Assembly (NCBI RefSeq): GCF_000152625.1
Contig: NZ_CH724156.1
Coordinates: forward strand, 1,551,466 to 1,615,465
Direction: 5' to 3'
Length of the DNA stretch: 64,000 bases
Source of the DNA: Roseovarius nubinhibens ISM
GTDB taxonomy: Bacteria > Pseudomonadota > Alphaproteobacteria > Rhodobacterales > Rhodobacteraceae
Under the pieces are notes generated by a model that made no database searches, had not been told where the DNA came from, and saw only the letters and a list, made by a program, of their open reading frames with translations. Each line of letters opens with the position of its first letter. The first letter of the stretch is position 1. Below are positions 27,115 to 34,316 of the stretch, piece after piece. A program made the position numbers and the translations under genes.

Positions 27115-28339
27115 TGTGTCGGTTTTAAACGTCGAACTTTACGGCAAGCCCATCGGAACGCTTACTAGGGTCTCCGGTGATCGCAGTCTTTTTGCGTTCA
27201 ACGAAGATTATATCAATGACCCTGATCGCCCCACACTCGGCCTATCTTTCAAGGACGAGTTCGGCGAACTGCGAACGGACTTCCGTCCTGTTCAAAAAAA
27301 GATCATGCCCTTCTTCTCGAACCTGCTGCCCGAAGGCCACCTTAGAAAGTATCTTGCCGAGCAAGCGGGAGTGAACATCGAGCGAGAGTTTTTTCTACTG
27401 TGGGCACTCGGTCAGGACTTGCCGGGCGCGATCACTGTGCGCCCCGCCGATGGTGAAGCATGGCCACCCGAGGCTGCAGATGCTACCAGCGAAGATCAGG
27501 CCGAGACGAAGAAGAATATGCTGCGCTTTTCACTTGCAGGCGTTCAGCTGAAATTCTCCGCAATCGAAAGTGCCAGCGGTGGCCTGACTATTCCTGCGTC
27601 GGGCGTTGGTGGCGACTGGATCGTAAAGCTACCATCTCGCGAATATGCTGGCGTTCCAGAAAACGAGTTCTCCATGATGAGCTTGGCCCGTATGCTTGGC
27701 ATGGACGTGCCAAAAATTGACCTGGTTCATATCGACTCTATCGCAGGCCTACCGGACGGAACCGACCGCTTCGGGACAAAGGTCTTTGTGATCGAGCGCT
27801 TTGACCGTTTGCCGGACGGCAATCGTGTACACATCGAAGACTTTGCCCAAGTCTTCGGCGTTTATAGCGAAGATAAGTACAAAAGAGCAAGCATGCGCAA
27901 CATTGCCACTGTCATAGCTGCGGAAGGCTCAGAAGAAGATGTGCGGGAATTTTTTCGCCGCCTGACTTTCAACACGTTGATCAGCAACGGCGATATGCAC
28001 TTAAAGAACTGGTCCCTCATCTATCCAGACAAGAAAAATGCTGCACTTGCTCCAGCATATGATTTTGTATCCACAGTGCCTTACATTCCCGGTGATAGCT
28101 TTGCTCTGAACTACAGCCGAGCTCGCGACTTTTCTGCGTATGATGAGGACGAAATTTCTCATCTTGCTGCGAAAGCAACGCTACCTGAAAAAATGGTTAT
28201 CGATGTAGCACGAGAAACCGCCAGCGACTTTGCGGCGCTGTGGAAGCGTGAAAAAGATGCGTTGCCGATGCTTGATGACGTTAGAGCTGCGATTGACGCT
28301 CTGCTACCAACCCTACCATTGATGAAAGAGCGCAAATAG
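27107..28339 (+). CDS. HipA-type serine/threonine kinase toxin (first module)
   Basis: 410 aa. HipA kinases phosphorylate targets such as glutamyl-tRNA synthetase and stop growth. Seen here: the glycine-rich segment 'SLAGVQLKFSA' (near 158), the catalytic 'NGDMHLKNWSLI' (near 302) and a metal-binding 'APAYDFVST' (near 322). The N-terminal HipA domain comes first ('LNVELYGKPIGTL'). The start at 27107 lies within the end of hipB. It is followed after 12 bp by an unknown gene and then a TIR gene, so the operon may go beyond toxin-antitoxin. Confidence 0.9.
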   Translation: MADVSVLNVELYGKPIGTLTRVSGDRSLFAFNEDYINDPDRPTLGLSFKDEFGELRTDFRPVQKKIMPFFSNLLPEGHLRKYLAEQAGVNIEREFFLLWALGQDLPGAITVRPADGEAWPPEAADATSEDQAETKKNMLRFSLAGVQLKFSAIESASGGLTIPASGVGGDWIVKLPSREYAGVPENEFSMMSLARMLGMDVPKIDLVHIDSIAGLPDGTDRFGTKVFVIERFDRLPDGNRVHIEDFAQVFGVYSEDKYKRASMRNIATVIAAEGSEEDVREFFRRLTFNTLISNGDMHLKNWSLIYPDKKNAALAPAYDFVSTVPYIPGDSFALNYSRARDFSAYDEDEISHLAAKATLPEKMVIDVARETASDFAALWKREKDALPMLDDVRAAIDALLPTLPLMKERK

Positions 28340-28351
28340 AAAGGTTGTTTT

Positions 28352-28867
28352 GTGAAGATATCTCCAAATTGCGAAGTGAAAATGTTATCTGAGTGTTCGC
28401 CAAATCAATTGGTGAGAATTTTGCGTACAGGCTTCGACGCAAAATTCGCCTTAGTTTGCGATGTGCCAATCCAAAATAAGCGCGGACTTGTTTCATTCGG
28501 TGAAGACGACGCCGTGTTCGAAATGTTTGAGGATGCAGATACAATCTCAGTTCTGGCATATGGCGGCGAGCTGGTTTGGGAGCTTGACCAGGAAGGTCCC
28601 TTTGAGCCGCCAATACGCGAGATTTTTAGCAAGACAGGATGTTTCTTTGTTACCAATGGCGGTGCATATCTCAGTTTGCAGCGCGCCCACGCCCAACGTA
28701 AGAACCCGGCGCTACTTAACATAGAAAAGGGTTGTGTAGAGCCATATCGTGAACTCACGCAAGGAGTTGCGATATTTGGTTCTTGGAAGCTGTTTCTCGA
28801 AGAGCCAGAGCGTCCAATAGAAAGCAGAACGAAGATAACCGAGTTCTGTGTGAAAGCAGGTGGCTGA
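28352..28867 (+). CDS. Unrecognised protein between hipA and the TIR gene
   Basis: 171 aa from a GTG, 12 bp after hipA. No domain recognised; the product is acidic with a mixed alpha/beta pattern ('DADTISVLAYGGELVWELDQ') and has no signal peptide or membrane segment. Its stop overlaps the ATG of the TIR gene (TGATG), so those two are coupled. Context suggests it regulates or partners the TIR protein, as an inhibitor, sensor or substrate adaptor. This is inference from gene order. Confidence 0.7.
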   Translation: MKISPNCEVKMLSECSPNQLVRILRTGFDAKFALVCDVPIQNKRGLVSFGEDDAVFEMFEDADTISVLAYGGELVWELDQEGPFEPPIREIFSKTGCFFVTNGGAYLSLQRAHAQRKNPALLNIEKGCVEPYRELTQGVAIFGSWKLFLEEPERPIESRTKITEFCVKAGG

Positions 28868-29808
28868 TGTCGAAAGTATTCTTTTCCTACTCTCATGCAG
28901 ATGAAGAATTGGCTGACATGCTACAAAAGCATCTAGCTGCAATGAAAAACAATGGCTTGATTACGACGTGGCATGACCGATGTATTCGGGCAGGTGATGA
29001 GTTCGGTCACGAGATAGACAAAAACCTCAACGATGCAGACGTTATCTTGTTGCTGATTAGTTCTGACTTTATTGCGTCTCGGTATTGCTATGAAATTGAG
29101 ATGGCGAGAGCTATTGAGCGCCATGAAGCAAAGGAGGCTCGGGTTATTCCTGTGATTCTGAGGCCTTGCGATTGGCATGATACACCATTTGGCAAGCTCC
29201 TCGCTGCGCCGCGAGATGGAAAGCCGATACGTAAATGGCCAGACCTTGATGAGGCTTTTCTGGATGTCGTCAATGCGATCAAGGCAAGTATTAAGAAGCC
29301 AGATGTGGAAACTATTACGCGCCCGGTAACTGAGAAAATGACAAGTGTTAATATGGTAGTGGATAGGCCCAGGTCTGCCAACCTTCGGGTGAAGAAGTCA
29401 TTTACTCAGGCGGACAAGGATCATTTTTTGGATGATGCTTTTGACTTGATGAAGCGTTATTTCGAAAACTCGCTAAATGAGCTTACAGATCGCTATTCTG
29501 AGCTTTCTTCTCGCTTCCGCCTTATCGACTCTAACCGGTTCACCGCTGTAATTTATCGCAATGGAGAAGATATTGCCCGCTGCAAAATTGTGCTTGGGGG
29601 AATGTTCGGAAAAACTATTACGTACTCTGCGAACGATCAGGCAAGTGACAACAGTTGCAATGAAAGTCTGAGCATAGATGCTGATGATCAACACATTTAC
29701 TTGTCTGCAATGGGAATACCGTTTGGCGGCAATGTTACTGACAAGAAACTGACCGCGGAAGGTGCGGCTGAATATTACTGGTCAATCTTGATGCAGCCAC
29801 TGCAATAA
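28867..29808 (+). CDS. TIR-domain protein
   Basis: 313 aa. The N-terminal TIR domain (about 1-140) has 'KVFFSYSHADEE', the central 'VILLLISSDFIASRYCYEIE' and 'VIPVILRPCDW'. A Glu in the 'CYEIE' segment (residues 74-78) is in the usual NADase catalytic place. Bacterial TIR domains cleave NAD+ or make cyclic ADP-ribose signals in phage defence. The C-terminal 150 residues (about 165-313) form a separate unknown domain, possibly a sensor. There is no ThsA-like partner next to it, so this is not Thoeris. It is translationally coupled to the upstream gene. Confidence 0.88.
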   Translation: MSKVFFSYSHADEELADMLQKHLAAMKNNGLITTWHDRCIRAGDEFGHEIDKNLNDADVILLLISSDFIASRYCYEIEMARAIERHEAKEARVIPVILRPCDWHDTPFGKLLAAPRDGKPIRKWPDLDEAFLDVVNAIKASIKKPDVETITRPVTEKMTSVNMVVDRPRSANLRVKKSFTQADKDHFLDDAFDLMKRYFENSLNELTDRYSELSSRFRLIDSNRFTAVIYRNGEDIARCKIVLGGMFGKTITYSANDQASDNSCNESLSIDADDQHIYLSAMGIPFGGNVTDKKLTAEGAAEYYWSILMQPLQ

Positions 29809-29857
29809 AAAACCTTATGAGCCGGGTCATTTGTGCGGCGATGCCGCATATCTTCAT

Positions 29858-31168
29858 TTATTCGCTGACCGCGAGCCGCGTTACACGCTGGTCAAAGCCG
29901 CGCCTGACGGATTCGAACAAGCCCATCGGGAAACCGGTGGGCATTTCAGCCAAGGCCTTCGCAAAGGCCTTTTCGGATTCTGCTTCGATGTCTTTGAAAA
30001 TCTGACCAATTTGCTCGCGCGAAAAACCTGCTGCTAGGCCTGTTTCCATGAAGTGGCGACCGAGAATGTCAGAAACCTTATAGTGGCGACTTTTGCCAAT
30101 CCGCATAGCGAGCTTCATTTCCTTGCTCTGAAGCTGACCAGCATCAAGCGTCGGCTGCACAGTAAGGACATCATACAGCGGGGTCATGGTAAAACGCCCA
30201 CCAGGTGTCAGAGCGATACTGAAATTCTTTGCATGACCATCCGTCGCGCCAATCAACCAGAACAGGACGTTGGCTTTGAAGAAATTGGCGCGGTCGCGAA
30301 GCGGCTCATCGCTTCCTTGGAGCAGATCGCAGATTTCAACGATGCCAGGACCGCCCTCATTCTGATATTTGCGCGTCGGCGGAATGGACAATGCCTGACA
30401 GCAATCCTCCTGGGGCAGGCGGATCAGTCTTCCGTCGCGGGCGCGCAGGCGATCAAAGCGCTCGATGACCAGCACCTTCGTATCTGCAAACGTCGCAATC
30501 TCGGTTTGAGCGACTGGAAGGCCGAACGCTGCCATCAGGCGCAGACAGAAATGCTCGTTTTCAATGCTATCGGTCAGGTCCATGCCGTTGGGCAGTTTTC
30601 CAATCGCAGGCTTGAAGATATGTGTCGTCGCCGTGGTGCCTGTAGGCTCAATCCATTTGCCCTCGTGATAGAGCAGCGCAGTCTTTTCCTGCGCACCGGC
30701 AACCGAAATCCGGAAGTCGGACTCACGGCGGATACCAAGCGGGGTGCGCTTGAGGTCTTTGAGCATGGCCGCGATCTGCTCGTCACTCAAAGGCTCGCCG
30801 GTCAGTTCGTCGGACGCTTCTGGCTCTTCACCTTCTGGCAAGAATTGCAAAGCGCCTACGCAGTCCCGGCCAATCTTTGCAAGTAGACTATAAGCATCCA
30901 GACCATCTGCGCCTATGCGCTCAGCCACGCGTCTGCGGATATCATCATTGTCGGGTAGCAGATTGTCGAAGACGGCGATGACCGGCGGTCCCACATAGCG
31001 CTCTGACCTTAATGGTAGCGAGCGTGAGACGGGCAGGGTGTTTTCCCAAGCCAACCATTCCGGGGCATAGGTGAAGGCAAACGCCCCGTCTGGTTCACGG
31101 AAGAACTGTCCGACCTTTCGGCGGTTCATGAAAACATCAAGCGGCGCGTATGTTCGCTTGCGCCCCAT
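29858..31168 (-). CDS. HipA-type kinase toxin (second module)
   Basis: 436 aa. It has the HipA layout: an N-terminal domain ('LDVFMNRRKVGQFFR'), 'ISVAGAQEKTALLYHEG' (near 150), catalytic 'GATDGHAKNFSIAL' (near 303) and 'TPLYDVLTVQP' (near 325). It is clearly different in sequence from the HipA at 27107, so the island carries two independent kinase modules rather than a duplication. Its start overlaps the hipB stop by one base. It is convergent with the TIR gene. Confidence 0.9.
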   Translation of the reverse strand: MGRKRTYAPLDVFMNRRKVGQFFREPDGAFAFTYAPEWLAWENTLPVSRSLPLRSERYVGPPVIAVFDNLLPDNDDIRRRVAERIGADGLDAYSLLAKIGRDCVGALQFLPEGEEPEASDELTGEPLSDEQIAAMLKDLKRTPLGIRRESDFRISVAGAQEKTALLYHEGKWIEPTGTTATTHIFKPAIGKLPNGMDLTDSIENEHFCLRLMAAFGLPVAQTEIATFADTKVLVIERFDRLRARDGRLIRLPQEDCCQALSIPPTRKYQNEGGPGIVEICDLLQGSDEPLRDRANFFKANVLFWLIGATDGHAKNFSIALTPGGRFTMTPLYDVLTVQPTLDAGQLQSKEMKLAMRIGKSRHYKVSDILGRHFMETGLAAGFSREQIGQIFKDIEAESEKAFAKALAEMPTGFPMGLFESVRRGFDQRVTRLAVSE

Positions 31169-31419
31169 CAGAAAATATCCTCAAGGTCGCCGGGCTTCAT
31201 CTTGCTGCGCGGGACGATCTGAATTTCTAGGTCAAGTGCCGCGAGCAGGTCGAATATCGTATCCAGCTTAGCACCGCTTGCGCTGGTCTCGATGGTCGAG
31301 ATGGTTCGCTGCCAGATGCCTGAGCGGCTGGCAAGTTCGGCCTGCGTAAGTTTCTTGGCTTTACGAGCGTTGCGCAGTGCGTTGCCAACGTCCTTTGGGC
31401 TTCGGGCGATTTGATCCAT
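31168..31419 (-). CDS. HipB antitoxin/repressor (second module)
   Basis: 83 aa, the usual HipB length. The Xre-type helix-turn-helix lies in 'KLTQAELASRSGIWQRTIS' (about 23-41), followed by the standard 'DLLAALDLEIQIVPR' strand at which HipB dimerises. It precedes hipA with a one-base overlap. Upstream there is an array of 'attatgat'/'atcat' elements (31441-31540), which should be its operators. Confidence 0.88.
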   Translation of the reverse strand: MDQIARSPKDVGNALRNARKAKKLTQAELASRSGIWQRTISTIETSASGAKLDTIFDLLAALDLEIQIVPRSKMKPGDLEDIF

Positions 31420-31440
31420 GGTGACGATCCTTTCATTGTC

Positions 31441-31540
31441 ATTATGATCTATGGATCATTAAATGTCAATATGTCGTAGGGATCATATTTTCCAATTATG
31501 ATGTAAAGAACATAAATCTCGATTATGATCTATGCATCAT
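31441..31540. promoter_or_regulatory. Operator array for the second HipB
   Basis: Two 19-bp copies, 31441-31459 ('attatgatctatggatcat') and 31522-31540, differ at one base. Between them lie 'atcatattttccaattatgat'-type half sites (31482-31502) arranged as an inverted pair. Each 19-mer is itself near-palindromic ('atgat'...'atcat'). HipB dimers bind such repeats upstream of hipBA, so this is an autoregulatory region. It reaches to the end of the next gene leftward. Confidence 0.7.
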
Positions 31541-31551
31541 ATACTGTTGGA

Positions 31552-31839
31552 TCACATCTCTCGCGGCTTCAGCGTCACGAGCCAATCCGAAATCTTCGGA
31601 TCGCCCGTGACACTGTCAATGTATCCATCTACCGGCGAATAGAACTCCGCAGCGGTCAGGTTGCCTTCCACTACGAACAAGCGATCTCCTTCCTTAACCC
31701 GGTCTCCGACCTTCAGTGACTGGAAATGCAGAAGGTCGCCTAGCGCAACCTGCGCCTCAGGGCTTAGGCCGACCTCCACAAGCCCCCCGCGCTCGCGCAC
31801 CCGCTCGCCCGTTCCGGTGATGTAAACATGCTCTTTCAT
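31552..31839 (-). CDS. Biotinyl/lipoyl-like (GcvH-like) small protein
   Basis: 95 aa. The sequence resembles the beta-barrel of glycine cleavage H or lipoyl domains: 'HVYITGTGERVRERGG', 'GDLLHFQSLKVGDRVKEGD' and 'VEGNLTAAEFYSPVDGYI'. In true H proteins the fifth motif is 'ESVKAASEVYSPV' with a lipoylated Lys; here the corresponding position is in 'EGNLTAAEFYSPV' and lacks that Lys. It may therefore be a non-lipoylated relative used for binding. The start overlaps the upstream small gene by 4 bp (ATGA). A link to the adjacent mobilisation genes is possible. Confidence 0.7.
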   Translation of the reverse strand: MKEHVYITGTGERVRERGGLVEVGLSPEAQVALGDLLHFQSLKVGDRVKEGDRLFVVEGNLTAAEFYSPVDGYIDSVTGDPKISDWLVTLKPREM

Positions 31840-32033
31840 AGCGGTGAAGCCTCCGGCTTTCTGACTGCGCTTGGTTTGCATTCCGGCGCTGAGCTACCTT
31901 TGCGATGCATCGCATGGGCGGTGCGGATGGCAATCCTAACCGTATCCTCGGCGCTTAGCTTGAAATGCTGCCGCAGTTCATCGAGCTGTAAGGCATGTGC
32001 CTCGTCGAGATTGATCATTAATGTATGTCGCAT
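31836..32033 (-). CDS. Small putative DNA-binding protein (ribbon-helix-helix-like)
   Basis: 65 aa. The N-terminal strand 'RHTLMINLDEAHA' followed by 'LDELRQHFKLSAEDTVRIAI' has the strand-helix-helix pattern of CopG/MetJ-type regulators. It lies 15 bp downstream of the relaxase gene and overlaps the GcvH-like gene by 4 bp, so it belongs to the mobilisation transcript. It may act as an accessory protein or autoregulator. The fold call is from pattern only. Confidence 0.55.
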   Translation of the reverse strand: MRHTLMINLDEAHALQLDELRQHFKLSAEDTVRIAIRTAHAMHRKGSSAPECKPSAVRKPEASPL

Positions 32034-32048
32034 GGCGACCTCCTTTCG

Positions 32049-33356
32049 TTAATTGGGTTCATAATCAGGGCCGCGATCCCGAGTTCTTCGACGATTAATG
32101 CTGCGCTCTTGCGTCTGATCTTTCTTGATCGCGGATTCTGGCACGCGTCCCATAGCCATTGCCTTAGCGACATCCGCAGCCAGCAAGGTGAGTGTATTTC
32201 CCTGCTGACGACGCACGTGCATGACCATTTGCTGCACCCGTCGCCGCTCGTTGATCTGCTTGCGGATGATCTGTTGTCGCTCGGCCAAATCACGCGTTTT
32301 GGCCTTCTCGATCTCGGCTTCGTTCATAGCCCTGATTTTCTTGTTCTTGCCGCTGATCCATCCCCACAGACCGCGAATACCGCGAGGGGTGCGCGCTGCC
32401 CTGGCCCGTTCTTCGGATTGCCAGCGCAACGCTTGCGACTGACGCAAGCTTTCGCGCTCGCTCCTCTGCCGCTGGATCATCTGTTCGGTCTTGAAGGTGA
32501 GCGACAGACGCGTCTTCTTGGCCTGTGCCTCCGCGTCCTTCGCCCACTCTTGAATTTTTGGTGTGAGCTGAGCGCCGATATGGGCCTTGGTCTCATCGAC
32601 GGATCGCAGGAACTTTGTGTTCCCTAGCCGCACGGCCAGTTCTTTCTTTTTCACGCCGATAGCGCGCGAGAGTGAATAAATCTCTCCTCGCCAATCTAGA
32701 GCGACATAGCTGCGCCTATCGCCGTGGGCGAGCCAGAATCCCTTCTCCCGCAGTGCAGCCTCAAAGCTCTCGCATGTGTCGGAAACATTCCAACATTCGC
32801 GCAGCAAAGTCTTAGTCACTTTGGGATCGAGTCCGGTGCGCTTGGCTTGTTGCCATTCACTAAGTGAAAAACTGAGAGGATCGCGTCTGCGTTGGTCTTG
32901 GAGGCCGTCTGGCAACGGCCAGCCGTTCTCCAAGAAAAGTTGCTTGGAGAAATCAGTAAGGCGGCGTTTGTAGAAGTCGATCTTGATCGCCTTCATCTCT
33001 TGGCCGTCGATACGTGACCAAACAGCATGAGCATGCCGCCGCCCTTCCTTCTCATGAAAGACAATCGCTCTGGGTTGGCCGTTTAGCCCCAACTCGGCCT
33101 CGATCCGATCAATCGCCTTCTCGAACGTCTCTACAGCAACGTCAGCGTATTCAGGCGGGCTGAGGCTCAGGGAGAAAAGATGGTTGATGCACTTTGTGCC
33201 CATTGCGATAGCTTCGGCCTCGCGGAACGCGCCATTCAAATCTTCGGCGATGAAACCGCGCAGATCATGTAGCTCGACATGATCGTTGTCCCGCGTGTTC
33301 AAGAGATGTCGCGCAAGCTCTTTGGCATTGCCTCGTGTGTTTGCGTTCAGGATCAT
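32049..33356 (-). CDS. Relaxase (MOBP/VirD2-like mobilisation nuclease)
   Basis: 435 aa. Relaxases nick at oriT and lead the DNA strand into the recipient. The metal-binding three-histidine motif is seen as His101, His108 and His110 in 'HEKEGRRHAHAVW'. The C-terminal half is basic, coiled-coil-like and ends with an Arg-rich tail. No Tyr is found before Tyr70, although MOBP relaxases normally use a Tyr near residue 20-30, so the nucleophile is unclear. I recall a widespread alphaproteobacterial family with the same layout. It overlaps mobC by 4 bp. Confidence 0.88.
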   Translation of the reverse strand: MILNANTRGNAKELARHLLNTRDNDHVELHDLRGFIAEDLNGAFREAEAIAMGTKCINHLFSLSLSPPEYADVAVETFEKAIDRIEAELGLNGQPRAIVFHEKEGRRHAHAVWSRIDGQEMKAIKIDFYKRRLTDFSKQLFLENGWPLPDGLQDQRRRDPLSFSLSEWQQAKRTGLDPKVTKTLLRECWNVSDTCESFEAALREKGFWLAHGDRRSYVALDWRGEIYSLSRAIGVKKKELAVRLGNTKFLRSVDETKAHIGAQLTPKIQEWAKDAEAQAKKTRLSLTFKTEQMIQRQRSERESLRQSQALRWQSEERARAARTPRGIRGLWGWISGKNKKIRAMNEAEIEKAKTRDLAERQQIIRKQINERRRVQQMVMHVRRQQGNTLTLLAADVAKAMAMGRVPESAIKKDQTQERSINRRRTRDRGPDYEPN

Positions 33357-33751
33357 GATGGACCTCCATCTTTCCCGAACGCTTCGAGCAGTGTCGATCT
33401 CATGAGATGCACATCTGCGCAGGCTTGGCGCAGATCAGATTCAGTTTCAGGATGAACGGGTAGGGTGCCTGTGTTCACGGCGCGTGCCATCTGGTTGAGG
33501 TTAGACGAGAGCCGGGACTGCCCCAGGGCAGCCATCACTCTTCCCAACGCCTCATGGTCTTTGACCGGCTCTGTTCCACGCCGCCTAATCTTTGGCAGTT
33601 CGGTGCCGAACAGCACGGCCTTGATATAGGTGCCCAATGGCACGCCATTCGCTGCGGCTTCCAACTGCGCACGCTCTTCGAAGGTCAGTCTGAGCGAGAA
33701 GGGCGCTTCGCGCCTTGTCTGCTTTGCTCGCGTATTGAATTCGGTCTTCAT
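33353..33751 (-). CDS. mobC: MobC-like mobilisation accessory protein
   Basis: 132 aa from the ATG at 33751. The N-terminal part ('APFSLRLTFEERAQLEAAA') fits the ribbon-helix-helix of MobC relaxosome proteins, followed by 'GTYIKAVLFG' and the typical 'LNQMARAVNTG' segment of the Bacterial mobilisation protein family. It would bind oriT next to its own gene and open the strands at nic. ATGA overlap with the relaxase indicates coupling. The predicted oriT lies 50-160 bp upstream. Confidence 0.85.
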   Translation of the reverse strand: MKTEFNTRAKQTRREAPFSLRLTFEERAQLEAAANGVPLGTYIKAVLFGTELPKIRRRGTEPVKDHEALGRVMAALGQSRLSSNLNQMARAVNTGTLPVHPETESDLRQACADVHLMRSTLLEAFGKDGGPS

Positions 33752-33796
33752 GTCGGGTTCCTCTCGGACCCAGCATGACGGCGAAAACAACTCTTC

Positions 33797-33914
33797 TAAG
33801 AGATTGAAGTCTAACAACAATCTCTTATGAGGCGTAACGCCATGCCGAGAAATCTGGCGCGAAGATCAGCAAGTTAAGCTGGTTGCGCTTCCCCGCAACC
33901 AACTTATCCTGCGA
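33797..33914 (+). other. oriT: Putative oriT: inverted repeats and nic-like ATCCTG, overlapping att
   Basis: A perfect 10-bp inverted repeat, 'taagagattg' (33797-33806) and 'caatctctta' (33818-33827), is followed by 'ggttgcg' (33881-33887) and 'cgcaacc' (33894-33900), extended by 'aagtt'/'aactt' across a bulge. Directly after comes 'ATCCTG' (33906-33911), the core of MOBP/VirD2 nic sites (RP4: tATCCTG/C). The position just upstream of mobC-relaxase is usual for oriT. The second repeat and nic-like core fall inside the island's attachment repeat. No experimental support can be claimed. Confidence 0.6.
33892..33914 (+). repeat. Second 23-bp direct repeat of the island (attP-like copy)
   Basis: Identical to 3353-3375. 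Its left flank (33861-33891) is similar to the left flank of the third copy ('gcargttaag' then 'cgc' and pyrimidines), and its right side equals the left end of the island. It therefore looks like an element-element junction (P-P') rather than a simple attR. The short piece from here to 33940 may be the remnant of a second inserted copy. Confidence 0.8.
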
Positions 33915-33928
33915 CCCCCGCAGGTTAA

Positions 33929-33952
33929 GTTCAGATCGCCCTCCCGCAACCA
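33929..33952 (+). repeat. attR candidate: third partial copy of the tRNA-fMet 3' end
   Basis: 24 bp that match the tRNA-fMet 3' end (3339-3362) at 20 positions, with the last 12 ('ctcccgcaacca') identical. It is followed by chromosomal sequence and the displaced rrn terminator. This is the best candidate for the true right junction with the chromosome. Confidence 0.7.
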
Positions 33953-33960
33953 AAACACCG

Positions 33961-33990
33961 AAAAAGCCCCGCAAGCCGCGGGGCTTTCGG
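33961..33990 (+). terminator. Displaced terminator of the rrn operon
   Basis: Hairpin 'agccccgc' (33965-33972) and 'gcggggct' (33978-33985) with a 5-nt loop, followed by 'ttcgg'. It is preceded by 'aaaaa' so it can work in both directions. Its place, 9 bp after the tRNA-like third repeat, fits the original terminator after tRNA-fMet before the island entered. Confidence 0.75.
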
Positions 33991-34150
33991 CGTTTGAGGG
34001 GGATAGGAAACGCTATCCAAAACCGCTCCGACATGCGCAAGAATTGCCGCAAGGCAATAATATCTTGCAAAAACGCACATCTCTCCCGAAGATAATTTCG
34101 CGCAGACCCTCATCCAAGAGGACGCGCGGGGGAATTGGGGAGGCAACACC

Positions 34151-34201
34151 ATGAAAATCATCACCTTGGCCGCGGTCGCCTCCGTCTGTTCCTCGCGCTA
34201 A
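34151..34201 (+). other. 16-codon leader ORF followed by a hairpin
   Basis: The ATG at 34151 with 'ggggagg' upstream opens a 16-codon frame, 'MKIITLAAVASVCSSR', that looks like the start of a signal peptide and stops at TAA (34199-34201). A 6-bp hairpin 'ctcgcg'/'cgcgag' (34192-34197 and 34202-34207) spans the stop. It may be a leader peptide, or the broken signal-peptide start of the lipid A deacylase-like gene at 34317, which itself lacks a signal peptide. Confidence 0.4.
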
Positions 34202-34316
34202 CGCGAGAGAGCCGCCCAATCCGGCAACAGTCCCAAATGGCTCGCCCCCATCGCTGGACATGCGGGCCCGCATGCGACATCAATTGTGCCAAGGGTTTGG
34301 ATAGAGGAGCTACGCC

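Noticed and set aside
28867..29808. Thoeris system
   Set aside because: A TIR gene is present but no ThsA-type SIR2 or Macro partner lies beside it.
33825..34070. An open frame that crosses the right end of the island and contains the recombinase tail 'SQDKLVAG'
   Set aside because: It has no start context or independent coding character. The shared peptide reflects the copied attachment sequence; it is useful as evidence for the att copy but is not a gene.
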